Of a stretch of DNA of 64,000 nucleotides, positions 16,495-24,644 are shown one piece after another. The notes below the pieces were generated by a model, which was not told where the DNA came from, did no database searches, and saw nothing but the letters and a program-made list of their open reading frames with translations. The translations under genes were made by a program, and so were the position numbers. Source of the stretch: UBA4658 sp038214505 (GTDB taxonomy: Bacteria; Planctomycetota; Phycisphaerae; Phycisphaerales; UBA1924); the NCBI GenBank assembly GCA_038214505.1, contig JBBQRT010000006.1, positions 1 to 64,000 of the forward strand, written 5' to 3'. Each line of letters starts with the position of its first letter. The first letter of the stretch is position 1.

Positions 16495-16594
16495 AGGCGG
16501 AGTCTATACGCCGGCGAAACAACTCTCCGCTGGAACGGCGCTCTGCTGAAACGCCTCTCTTTGATCGGCTCTCCAGAGCCGGCACTCTCGAACC

Positions 16595-17473
16595 TCAGGG
16601 CGTCTTGGGCTCATCGCCAGACCCAACGGGCTTGGGATCCGCCGCACCGTCAACCGCCCCCGGAGCCGCGTCGATCGCCGGAGTGCCCGCCCCGCCCGCC
16701 CCGCCCGCCCCGCCCGCCCCGCCCGATCGCTTCCGCCGGGGCAGCTTGTCCTCGTCGATGAGCCAGATCGACTTGCCGGGCCCGGTCCAGATGCTGATGT
16801 TCTCGATCACCGGCGTGGGCACGCCGCCCGGGCCCGAGGCGGTCGTGGGCGGCTGGAACTGCATGAGCACGACGGCCTCGCTCTTGTCGAAGGTGCCCAC
16901 AAAGGGGAACTCGTCGCCGCTGCGGCCCGCGCCGCCCAGCGAGTTCATTGTCGTCTGGTGCCGCATGATCGCGCTGATCCAGCTCATCGGGTCCGACGCG
17001 ACCGCGCCCTTGTACGCTCCGAGTTCCGCCGTGTAGCTCTCCGCGAAGCGGCGCATCATCTCGTCGGTCATCGCCTGGTCGCTGGCGGGCGAGAAGTGCA
17101 GGCGGGCAGCTTTGAGGTCGCCCTGCTGGATCTGCAGAATCGCCTTGTCCGCCGGGGCCGCCAGGTTGGAAAACACCCCGATCGCCTGGCGGGCACCGAT
17201 GAGCAGAACGATCCAGATCAGCGTGGTGATGAGCCCGATGATGATCCCGGCAATCGCCAGCCCCATGCCGCGAAGCCGACCGGCGGAGTTGCCGATGAAC
17301 AGCACCGCCGTGCCCCCAAGCACGACCGCCAGCGCCCCCGTGGGCGGGATGCACAGCAGCGACAGGATGAACGCGACGATCGCCAGCACGCTCACCCGGG
17401 TGGGTTCGGGGGCCAGGAAGTCGCCGGCGGGGCCCTGGGGGTTGCCGTAGCTCGCGTAAGGGTTGGTGCTCAT
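16595..17473 (-). CDS. DUF4190-like membrane protein with Gly/Ala repeat tail
   Basis: A 292-residue protein. The N terminus is NPYASYGNP-like, followed by two or three membrane segments (VSVLAIVAFILSLLCIPPTG, ALAVVLGGTAVLFIGNSAGR, GLAIAGIIIGLITTLIWIVL), the layout of DUF4190 proteins. The soluble C-terminal part has a globular region (ADKAILQIQQGDLKAARLHF ...) and ends with a GGAGGAGGAGGAG tract encoded by a 9-bp repeat. Function unknown; it reads toward the Mla genes but 100 bases separate it from mlaF. Confidence 0.7.
   Translation of the reverse strand: MSTNPYASYGNPQGPAGDFLAPEPTRVSVLAIVAFILSLLCIPPTGALAVVLGGTAVLFIGNSAGRLRGMGLAIAGIIIGLITTLIWIVLLIGARQAIGVFSNLAAPADKAILQIQQGDLKAARLHFSPASDQAMTDEMMRRFAESYTAELGAYKGAVASDPMSWISAIMRHQTTMNSLGGAGRSGDEFPFVGTFDKSEAVVLMQFQPPTTASGPGGVPTPVIENISIWTGPGKSIWLIDEDKLPRRKRSGGAGGAGGAGGAGTPAIDAAPGAVDGAADPKPVGSGDEPKTP
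16690..16725. repeat. 9-bp tandem repeat x4 inside the DUF4190-like gene
   Basis: Four exact copies of CCCCGCCCG (16690-16698, 16699-16707, 16708-16716, 16717-16725), encoding the GGA-repeat tail on the minus strand. In-frame unit length, so copy-number change would alter tail length only. Confidence 0.85.
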
Positions 17474-17704
17474 GGATCGCCAAGGTTAGCGGCTCGGCCC
17501 GACGATCGCGTCGGAGCACGGAACCGCATCCCAACGGTCCGGTATCCCACGAGCCAGGTGGACCCTTGCCGGCCTGGCCGCTGGCCATCTGCACGCCCCG
17601 GCCCGCAAACGCCGATACCCCACCCGATTCTGTGCGTATGACTGGTGGGCCGGGCGAGCACCGGGTCGACCCCCGCCCATGATGAGCCCTCGGAGCCGAC
17701 CGCA

Positions 17705-19243
17705 ATGTCCACGACAGTTCTTCGCCGATCTGTTCTCGCTCTGCTGCTTGCCGGCGCCGGTGCGATCGCGCCGGCCGCCCGGGCTCAGAGCGGCATCGGA
17801 CGCACCGGGCTGTTCCACCAGCAGATCGCGATCCTGACCAACAACCAGCCCTACACCGGCAGGGCGGACCTGCAAGTCGATCTTTTCGATCGGGCCGTCG
17901 ACGGCAACCGGCTCGCCGTCAGCCAGTTCTTCTTCGGCGTCAACATCATCGACGGTATCGCATACCTGCCCCTGAGCTTCGGGCCAAACCAGTTCGACGG
18001 CCGGCGCCGCTTCCTGGACATTGCCTACCGGCCAGTCGGCTTTGGCAACTTCCGAGCCACGGGTCCGCGGCAGGAGGTGCTGATTGCCGGAATGGCCCAA
18101 TATGCCGCCGTCGCCGGTCGGGCACTCAGCGGCACCGGGTCGGCAGGCCCCGCCGGCCCTCAAGGCCCTGTAGGCCCCCTCGGTCCTCCGGGCCCCCCAG
18201 GCCCGCAGGGCACCCAGGGCGAACGCGGCCCCGGCGGCGGCGACCCCGGTCCACCCGGCGTTCCGGGCCCTGCCGGTCCTGCTGGACCCGCTGGCGAAAC
18301 CGGGCCCGCCGGTCCCCTCGGCCCCGCCGGTCCCGCCGGGTCGAGCCTCTCGGCCCTCCGAATCGCCACCCAGAAGACCGGCATCCTCGATCCCGGCCCG
18401 GCGTTCCGCTTCAGCTTCCCCGCCCAGAGCACCCCGGGCGATCCCGCCTTCGACGGCGAGTTCATCTTCTGGCCCCTGACCACCTCTGGTCGGGTCAGCC
18501 AGATCCGGGCCCGCTCGGGCGCCGAGGTCCGCTCCATCAACTTGGGCAACAGCCTCTCGTTCCCCTCCGCCGCCGCGTACGACGGCACGCGGGTGTGGGT
18601 CGTGGCTTTCAGCAACCTCTACCGCATCAGCCCCGACGACGGGACGTTTGTAACCTTCGACGGCGGCGGCCGGCTGGTCGCCGTCAGCGCCGGCTATGTC
18701 TACGTCGCGAACACCAACAATCAGGTTCGGGCCGTGCCGATCAACACGACCGACGGCATCGCGTCTCGGGCCTGGACGGTCACATCGCCCAACGGCATCG
18801 CCGCCGACACCGGGGGCGTGTGGGTCGCCAGCGGGAGCACGGGCCAGGTCATCCGGCTCACCGGGATCCAGGCGACGGTTACGTCGACGATCAACACCGG
18901 CGGGGCCCCGGGCCGCGTCGTGGTCGCGAACGGGCGGGTCTATGTCGCCGATGCCAACATCGCCCGCATCTACTCCTTCGCCTCCGACGGGACCGGCGGC
19001 GTGACCACGACCACGATCCCGCAGATCGCGCGGGCGATGACCTTCGACGGGACGTACCTCGTGACGGCGTTCAACAACGGTGTGCTCACCGCCTGGAACC
19101 TCCCGAGCCTCACCAGCGCCGCCATGGCAACCGTGCCCACGATCGTCAACGGCTCGACCGGGGCTCAGCTCGACTCGCTGCTCTTCGACGGGCGGGGAAA
19201 TTGGGTCGGGTCGGGGAATAGCAACTTCGCCGAGAAGCGGTAG
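17705..19243 (+). CDS. secreted collagen-like protein with C-terminal beta-propeller-like domain
   Basis: A 512-residue protein: signal peptide (LALLLAGAGAIAPAARAQ), an N-terminal beta domain (about 30-140: NQPYTGRADLQVDLFDRAVD ... LDIAYRPVGF), a collagen-like Gly-X-Y block at about 145-212 with one interruption, and a C-terminal repeat domain of propeller character (DGTRVWVVAFSNLYRISPDD, PNGIAADTGGVWVASGSTGQ, VTTTTIPQIARAMTFDGTYL). It would form a trimeric stalk displaying a propeller at the cell surface. A paralogue with the same layout follows at 19482. The ATG is the only sensible start before the signal peptide. Confidence 0.85.
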   Translation: MSTTVLRRSVLALLLAGAGAIAPAARAQSGIGRTGLFHQQIAILTNNQPYTGRADLQVDLFDRAVDGNRLAVSQFFFGVNIIDGIAYLPLSFGPNQFDGRRRFLDIAYRPVGFGNFRATGPRQEVLIAGMAQYAAVAGRALSGTGSAGPAGPQGPVGPLGPPGPPGPQGTQGERGPGGGDPGPPGVPGPAGPAGPAGETGPAGPLGPAGPAGSSLSALRIATQKTGILDPGPAFRFSFPAQSTPGDPAFDGEFIFWPLTTSGRVSQIRARSGAEVRSINLGNSLSFPSAAAYDGTRVWVVAFSNLYRISPDDGTFVTFDGGGRLVAVSAGYVYVANTNNQVRAVPINTTDGIASRAWTVTSPNGIAADTGGVWVASGSTGQVIRLTGIQATVTSTINTGGAPGRVVVANGRVYVADANIARIYSFASDGTGGVTTTTIPQIARAMTFDGTYLVTAFNNGVLTAWNLPSLTSAAMATVPTIVNGSTGAQLDSLLFDGRGNWVGSGNSNFAEKR

Positions 19244-19481
19244 GCCTCCGTCAAGGCGGGGACGCCCGATCGGCCAGCCCGGGCCCGCGCAGCTCCGCCG
19301 GGTCGCCCGGACCCTCGGCCAAACCTGCGCCCTTGGGCAACCGAGGCGGCCCGGGTCGCGAATTCAAGCACGGGTCCCCGTACTTCCGAGTGAGGATGCG
19401 GCCCTACTCTCGATATCTGTCGAGCGGAAGGGACGCTTTCCGCCGACGTTTTCCTCTCACTGTTTTTTAGGAGCTCTCGAA

Positions 19482-20903
19482 ATGTCCACGCGCACGCACG
19501 TCGGCCTTCTGGCGACCACGCTCGCCTCGGCCGCCCTCTCTCTCCTGCCCGTTGGCGCAGGGCCCTTGGCCCCCCGCAGTGCCAGCGCCCAGGCGCTGAC
19601 GCAGGGCACGATTACCCAGCCGCTGGTCATTACCAGCAACGGCGAACCCTACAACGGGCGTGTCGATCTCCGACTGCACCTGTTCACCGCCCGCACCGGC
19701 GGGACCCGCCTGGGTAACTTCGTGCAGTTGACCAACGTCCAGTGCGTCAACGGCATCGTCGTCCCCACCGCGAACTTCCCCTCCAACGGCTTCGACGGCA
19801 GCGCCCGCTTCATTCAGGTCAACTGGCGCCCCACCGGCACCACGCAGATCTTCCGCCTCGCCGGCGAGCGCACCGCCGTGCTCGTCTCGGGATACTCGCA
19901 GTTCAACTTCGGCGGCAACAGCGGCGCTCAGGGCCCCGCCGGCCCGCAGGGTGCCCCCGGTGCCGCAGGCGCTCCCGGTGCCGCGGGCGCTCCCGGTGCC
20001 CAAGGCCAGCCCGGCCCCCCCGGTACCAGCCTCAACCCCCTCCGCCTGTCCACGCTGCGCAACGTCGCGCTCGAGTCGGGCCCGGCGTTCCGCGTCAACC
20101 TGGGCGGCCTAGATCTGCCCGGGTTTCCGTGCTCGGACGGGCAGGACATCTACGTCCCGCTCGGCGGCGCCTCTTCGGTTCTGCAGATCAACGGCCGGAC
20201 CTCCCGCACCGTCGCAACCCACAGCGTCGGTAGCCAGCCCCGCCACGTCGCGTACGACGGCTCGCGAGTCTGGGTCGCCACGAACACGGGCGTGAGCCGC
20301 ATCAACCTCAGTGTCAGCCCCGCCACCGTCGACGACTTTGCCGTCGGCAGCGGCAACTCGCTCATCGCTTTCGCCGGCGGCTATGTTTGGGTCGCCAGCC
20401 AGATCACCGACACCGTCTACGTCCTCGACTCATCCGACGGTACTGTCGTGACCCAGTTCGCCATCCCCGATCCCAACGGCATCGCGCCCGACTCCGGCGG
20501 CGTGTGGGTCTCCTCGTCGAGCACTAGCACCGTGGTCCGTCTCATCCGCACCAATGCCAACCCCGTCGCCACCGTCAATACCGGCGGATCGCCCGGGCCC
20601 ATCTGCGTCGTCGGCAGCATCATCTATGTCGGCGACTCGGTCGCAAACTCCGTCTACTCCTTCGCCAACACGGGCTTGGGCAATATCACTACCACCACGG
20701 TCACCAGCCCCGTCTCCTGGCTCATCTACGACGGCCAGTTCCTCTACACCAACTTCACCACCGGCATCCTTCAGGCCTATCGCCTGCCCGACTTCGCCGA
20801 CGCCGGGTCCGTTGCCCTGGGCAACGGGGGCATCGGCTCGGTCTTCGACGGCCGGAGCATCTGGGGCGTGAGCGTCTTCCCCGCTTTCCTCGAGAAGCGC
20901 TGA
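19482..20903 (+). CDS. secreted collagen-like protein with C-terminal beta-propeller-like domain (paralogue)
   Basis: A 473-residue tandem paralogue of the preceding gene. Signal peptide (LLATTLASAALSLLPVGAG), N-terminal domain (ITSNGEPYNGRVDLRLHLFT ... FIQVNWRPTGTTQIFRLAGE), a shorter collagen block (about 148-182; GAPGAAGAPGAAGAPG), then propeller-type repeats (YDGSRVWVATNTGVSRINLS, PNGIAPDSGGVWVSSSSTST, GSIIYVGDSVANSVYSFANT). Both proteins end in an LEKR/AEKR sequence. AGGAG lies eight bases before the ATG. The two differ in collagen length and share the order of domains, so they arose by duplication. Confidence 0.85.
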   Translation: MSTRTHVGLLATTLASAALSLLPVGAGPLAPRSASAQALTQGTITQPLVITSNGEPYNGRVDLRLHLFTARTGGTRLGNFVQLTNVQCVNGIVVPTANFPSNGFDGSARFIQVNWRPTGTTQIFRLAGERTAVLVSGYSQFNFGGNSGAQGPAGPQGAPGAAGAPGAAGAPGAQGQPGPPGTSLNPLRLSTLRNVALESGPAFRVNLGGLDLPGFPCSDGQDIYVPLGGASSVLQINGRTSRTVATHSVGSQPRHVAYDGSRVWVATNTGVSRINLSVSPATVDDFAVGSGNSLIAFAGGYVWVASQITDTVYVLDSSDGTVVTQFAIPDPNGIAPDSGGVWVSSSSTSTVVRLIRTNANPVATVNTGGSPGPICVVGSIIYVGDSVANSVYSFANTGLGNITTTTVTSPVSWLIYDGQFLYTNFTTGILQAYRLPDFADAGSVALGNGGIGSVFDGRSIWGVSVFPAFLEKR

Positions 20904-20955
20904 TCGGTCCCGGGCTTTTCGGGCCCGCATCGGTTTAGCAAGCATGCACAACGAG

Positions 20956-20988
20956 ACAGGGCCCGCCGGCATCGCCGACGGGCCCTGT
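20956..20988. terminator. bidirectional hairpin terminator between convergent genes
   Basis: Stem ACAGGGCCCG (20956-20965) / CGGGCCCTGT (20979-20988), extended inside by CGGC/GCCG, between the plus-strand collagen gene and the minus-strand dockerin-tailed gene. The plus side is followed by TTGATTGGTCTTT. Confidence 0.65.
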
Positions 20989-21030
20989 TGATTGGTCTTT
21001 GAATGTTGCCCGCGCCGGGCGTCCAAACAC

Positions 21031-23271
21031 TCACTCGCCCGCGAACCAGTCGCTCAGATACGCGAAGATGTCCGAGACGTCGCGGACCCCGTCGCCCGAC
21101 CAGTCGCCGCCCGGGGCCGACGCGAACCAGGCGCTCAGGAACGCAAAGATGTCCTGAACGTTCCGCACGCCGTCGCGGTTGAAGTCGCTGGCTCCGATCC
21201 GCGGCATGACCATGAGCACCACGTTGTACGCCTGGTCGGGGCTGGTCGAGCCCGAGCCCGGACCGGAGGGATCCACGTACGAGCCGTCGTTGTTGGCGTC
21301 GTAGACGACCTTGGCCCGGATCGCGAGGGCCCCCAGCGACAGCGGGCTCTGGGGCGGAAGGCCCGCGGCACTCACGCCAGCAACGTAGTCCTGCACGATG
21401 TTGCTCGAGAAGATCGTGCCCGAATCGACGCTGTCGGCGTCGGCCACGCCCAGGAACTGGATCTGATAGTTCCGCCCGCTGTTGCGCCCGGCGATCACGT
21501 CGCCCAGGCGCGTGACCAGTTCGAGCGTGTAGCCGCCGTTCGCCGGGTCGCGGCTGGCCCGAAGGAGCCCGGTGGTGAACGTTGTGCCGCCGCCAGCGCT
21601 GTCGAGCGCTATGGTCGAAAGGAAGTAGAGGTTGCCAAGGCGGTCCATCGCGGGGCTGGAGATCGATGGCCCGTTGCTCGCCGAGCCGTAGGCTTCGCTG
21701 AAGCGAGCCAGGCGACCCACGGGCGCGACGGGCCCGCCCGGCGTTGTGCGTCCGAGGATGGCCTTGCCCAAGATCGTGCCGGTCGAAGCGTCTGCCCCGA
21801 CATAGGCGGCGACGCCCCAGGTTGCCGCCCCGCCCCCGGCGGGCACCAGCGCGGTGGCGATGTAGTTGTCCTGGCCTGCGGGCACGCTCGACGCCCCGCC
21901 CGTGGCCGTCACCGTCGCCGCGACCAGCAGGTCGCCCGAGGGCAGGACGGTCATGGCGACCTGGCTCGACGAGCCGCGGAACGTGGCCTGCCCGGCGTAG
22001 TTGCCGAACTCCTGGTTGCTCAGCACGCCAAGCGTGGTCCCCGGCGCGAAGCCATCGGCGGCGTCGATGATCGAGGCGCTCGATGTGGGCAGGCCCAGCG
22101 TGAACCGCGTGTCCACGCCCAGCGCCGAGGTGATCCCGAAGACCTGGATCGCCCGAGTCCGCGTGTTCGAGTCGCTGCGGCAGAGCGTGGCGGCGGTGCC
22201 CAGCGCCGTGCCCGAGCCCGCCGCGGGACCGAACGCCTGCGGGATGAACGCCACCGAGCCGCGGGGCGAGGAGCCCGCGGGCAGGTAGTTGCCCGGCGTC
22301 ACCACGCTCACGGCCGGCTGCGTCTCGATGATCAGGTTTCCCGCCAGATCGGTCGTCAGCAGCACCGGGCGGTCCAGGGCCCCGCTGGCCGAGCGGGCGA
22401 TCATCGCCGGCACGGCCATGCTCGCCTGCTGCGTCCGCACGAACGTTGTCGCCCCCGCGTCGCCCGCGCCCGGGGAGCCGCCGGCCTGGAACATGTTGTT
22501 GAGCACCCCCGCACCGCGGGCCGCGGCGGCGACGCGCACGGCGTTCCGCTGGTTCAGCCGCGATGGGCTCAGGAGCTGATAGTCGTCGGCGTAGATGTGC
22601 ATGGCCCCCGACTCGTCCACCGAGCCAAGGCCGTAGGCCGCCGTCGAGCTGCCGGTGGTTGCCGAGCCCTTGCTGACGGCGGCGACGGTGCGCTGCACGA
22701 ACAGGCGGTTGGGGTTTCGGAACTGGAAGTTGAGGAGGCCCGAGACGATCGAGTTCTCGTCGTCGCCGGTGGTGTACACCCCGTCGAGCCCGGCCCCGAA
22801 CTCCATGAACCCAAGGCCCAGCCCCTGCCCGAACACGCCCGCGCCGGCGATGCTCGAGGCCGGCGCCGAGTTGAAGCCCGTGTTGACGCCCGCGCCGGGC
22901 GTGGCGGTCCAGAGCGAGTACGCCGCGCCCGAACCGTAGGAAACGCCCGCGGGCGCGAAGCGCGACGAGGCGGCCTGGGCGGCGATGAGCTGGTCGAAGT
23001 AGCCGCCGGCGTTGGACCGGCTGGCCTTGAGAACGGGCCCGATCGCGTACCGGTTGCCCAGCGAGCTGTTCACGGGCGTGAGGTCGACGACATAGCGGAG
23101 CACCTGCTGGCTCGGGCTGGTCTGGAAGGCGCTCGGGGCGTCGCCCGGCAGGCCGTTGGGCCCGCTGCTAATAGAGACCGAGTCCTGGGCCATCGCCGAG
23201 CCCGCCGAGACGGCCAGCCCCGCCACCAGCACCCCGGCCCACCGACGATCAGATGCACAAATGCCCGGCAT
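21031..23271 (-). CDS. large secreted protein with C-terminal dockerin-like (EF-hand pair) module
   Basis: A 746-residue secreted protein: signal peptide (RRWAGVLVAGLAVSAGSAMA), a long Ala/Gly/Ser-rich body without a recognised catalytic domain (DRLGNLYFLSTIALDSAGGG, LELVTRLGDVIAGRNSGRNY suggest beta-repeat structure), and a C-terminal pair DFNRDGVRNVQDIFAFLSAW / DWSGDGVRDVSDIFAYLSDW. These are DxNxDGxxxxxDIFxFL calcium-binding loops of the dockerin/EF-hand kind, recurrent in Phycisphaerae secreted proteins. The start at 23269-23271 was chosen over GTG 23316 because the signal peptide begins there and GGAG precedes it by six bases. Cargo or surface role unknown. Confidence 0.8.
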   Translation of the reverse strand: MPGICASDRRWAGVLVAGLAVSAGSAMAQDSVSISSGPNGLPGDAPSAFQTSPSQQVLRYVVDLTPVNSSLGNRYAIGPVLKASRSNAGGYFDQLIAAQAASSRFAPAGVSYGSGAAYSLWTATPGAGVNTGFNSAPASSIAGAGVFGQGLGLGFMEFGAGLDGVYTTGDDENSIVSGLLNFQFRNPNRLFVQRTVAAVSKGSATTGSSTAAYGLGSVDESGAMHIYADDYQLLSPSRLNQRNAVRVAAAARGAGVLNNMFQAGGSPGAGDAGATTFVRTQQASMAVPAMIARSASGALDRPVLLTTDLAGNLIIETQPAVSVVTPGNYLPAGSSPRGSVAFIPQAFGPAAGSGTALGTAATLCRSDSNTRTRAIQVFGITSALGVDTRFTLGLPTSSASIIDAADGFAPGTTLGVLSNQEFGNYAGQATFRGSSSQVAMTVLPSGDLLVAATVTATGGASSVPAGQDNYIATALVPAGGGAATWGVAAYVGADASTGTILGKAILGRTTPGGPVAPVGRLARFSEAYGSASNGPSISSPAMDRLGNLYFLSTIALDSAGGGTTFTTGLLRASRDPANGGYTLELVTRLGDVIAGRNSGRNYQIQFLGVADADSVDSGTIFSSNIVQDYVAGVSAAGLPPQSPLSLGALAIRAKVVYDANNDGSYVDPSGPGSGSTSPDQAYNVVLMVMPRIGASDFNRDGVRNVQDIFAFLSAWFASAPGGDWSGDGVRDVSDIFAYLSDWFAGE

Positions 23272-23412
23272 GACAGACTCCGGCGGAAGGTTCGTCGAGC
23301 AAAGATCCTTAGACACCGACGCAGATCATCGGCTTGGGCGCAGGGATCGCGCCCGCCCACCGGGTCCATCCGGACCCAAGAGCCCCGAGGTTTCCGAGTT
23401 TACATCAGGTTT

Positions 23413-24051
23413 TCAGCTCGTCCCAGATCCACCCGAGGACGGAACGGCGATTTCTTCGGAACGCTGGTGAAATCGCTTGAATCGATTGATCCACCACGGG
23501 TCCTGCTCCATCAGCAGGGCCTTTTTCAGCCGTCCGGGTGTGGAATCGTCGGGCTTTCCCCGCAGTTCCTGGACCAGCAGGAACCTCCGGAGGGCCGGCT
23601 GATGGTTCTCGTTGCGCTGCAGGGCCTGGTCGTACCACTTGCTCGCGTCGTCCAAATACCCCAGGCTCTCCCAGAGCGCCCCGAGGTTGGTCAGCGGTCG
23701 GGGGTCGGTCGGGGAAAGTTCGCTAGCAGTCTTGAAGGCTTCTGCGGCGGCGAGGTTATCGCCCCGCGCCATGAGCAGCCGCCCGAGGTTGTTCCACGCC
23801 GCCGGAAGCTCGTTGTACTCCGTGATCGCGGCGCGGTACTTCTCGATGGCCTGCTTGTCGTCGCCGGCGACCTCCAGCCGCTGGGCCTCGCGCGACAGGC
23901 GCGAGGCCTTGTCGATCTGCTGAGCGACCGGGGGCGGGGGCTCGTCGCCCGCCTTGGGGAAGGGCCGCCCGCTCTGCTGGCAACCCGCCTGGGCCAGGAG
24001 AACGCCCGCGAGGCTCGCCGCCGACAGCACTATCCGTAGGCCCTTGCTCAC
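23413..24051 (-). CDS. TPR-repeat lipoprotein at the end of the secretion operon
   Basis: A 212-residue protein with a lipoprotein-like leader (IVLSAASLAGVLLAQAGC; the -3 position is atypical) and tandem TPR motifs (EKYRAAITEYNELPAAWNNL, AAEAFKTASELSPTDPRPLT, DASKWYDQALQRNENHQPAL). PilF/PilW-type TPR lipoproteins assist secretin assembly, and this gene closes a type II secretion operon, so a pilotin-like role is plausible (inference). The start GTG overlaps the upstream stop as GTGA (24048-24051), which fixes the start. Confidence 0.8.
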   Translation of the reverse strand: MSKGLRIVLSAASLAGVLLAQAGCQQSGRPFPKAGDEPPPPVAQQIDKASRLSREAQRLEVAGDDKQAIEKYRAAITEYNELPAAWNNLGRLLMARGDNLAAAEAFKTASELSPTDPRPLTNLGALWESLGYLDDASKWYDQALQRNENHQPALRRFLLVQELRGKPDDSTPGRLKKALLMEQDPWWINRFKRFHQRSEEIAVPSSGGSGTS

Positions 24052-24644
24052 CGTCGACCCTCCGTTCGTTCCATGCGTGCGAAGCGCACGTCCGTGTTCC
24101 AGACCGTCTTGCCGGGCGTCGGGGCCCCGGGTGTGAGGCGGAGCTGGCTGATCTCCAGCCACCGCGTCTGTTCCGAGCCCTGCGTGCTGACCAGGAACCG
24201 CATGACGGCGCCGGGGTCCTCGCCGGGCTGGATCTGGGCCGTATACATCCGCCGGACCATGCCCGAGATGTTGCCGACCTCCGACGTGTCGCTGACCCCG
24301 CCCACCAGCCGGATTCCCGCGGCCTGGGCCAGGGCCTCGATCTTGCCCGCCATGCGCGGATCCGGCGTGAGCCCGCGGGACTCGACCTGGCGGTTGAGTT
24401 CGTCGATCGCCGACTTGGCCTTCCGCAGCCGGTCGAGATCAGCGCGGCGAGAAGACAGGTCGATCTGGGCCGCCGCCCGGGCGCTCAGCCCGGTCAGCAG
24501 CCCGATCACCGCAACAACCACAAGCGCTCCGGCCGCAACGACCAGCCCGCGCGGGCGGTTGGCCCGGGCCCGCTGGACGGCGGCGATGGAGAGCTCGAGC
24601 CGGGCCTGCTCGGTCTGCGATGCGGTGGTGGAGGGGTCGATCAT
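24048..24644 (-). CDS. GspM/PilO-like inner-membrane secretion protein
   Basis: A 198-residue bitopic membrane protein: cytoplasmic N terminus, TM helix (GLVVAAGALVVVAVIGLLTG), a short coiled region (SSRRADLDRLRKAKSAIDEL) and a periplasmic ferredoxin-like domain (MAGKIEALAQAAGIRLVGGV ... MRFLVSTQGSEQTRWLEISQ), as in GspM/PilO. It follows the GspL-like gene with a four-base overlap, as gspL-gspM do elsewhere. Sequence identity in this family is low, so the assignment rests on topology and position. Confidence 0.75.
   Translation of the reverse strand: MIDPSTTASQTEQARLELSIAAVQRARANRPRGLVVAAGALVVVAVIGLLTGLSARAAAQIDLSSRRADLDRLRKAKSAIDELNRQVESRGLTPDPRMAGKIEALAQAAGIRLVGGVSDTSEVGNISGMVRRMYTAQIQPGEDPGAVMRFLVSTQGSEQTRWLEISQLRLTPGAPTPGKTVWNTDVRFARMERTEGRR

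Noticed and set aside
18139..18345. CRISPR-like or tandem DNA repeat
   Set aside because: The periodicity is the collagen Gly-X-Y codon pattern, not spaced direct repeats.
20992..24039. 1015-codon plus-strand open frame opposite the secreted dockerin-tailed protein and TPR gene
   Set aside because: It is antisense to genes with clear signal peptides, EF-hand loops and TPR repeats, and its own translation is low-complexity Arg/Ala/Gly with no domain.
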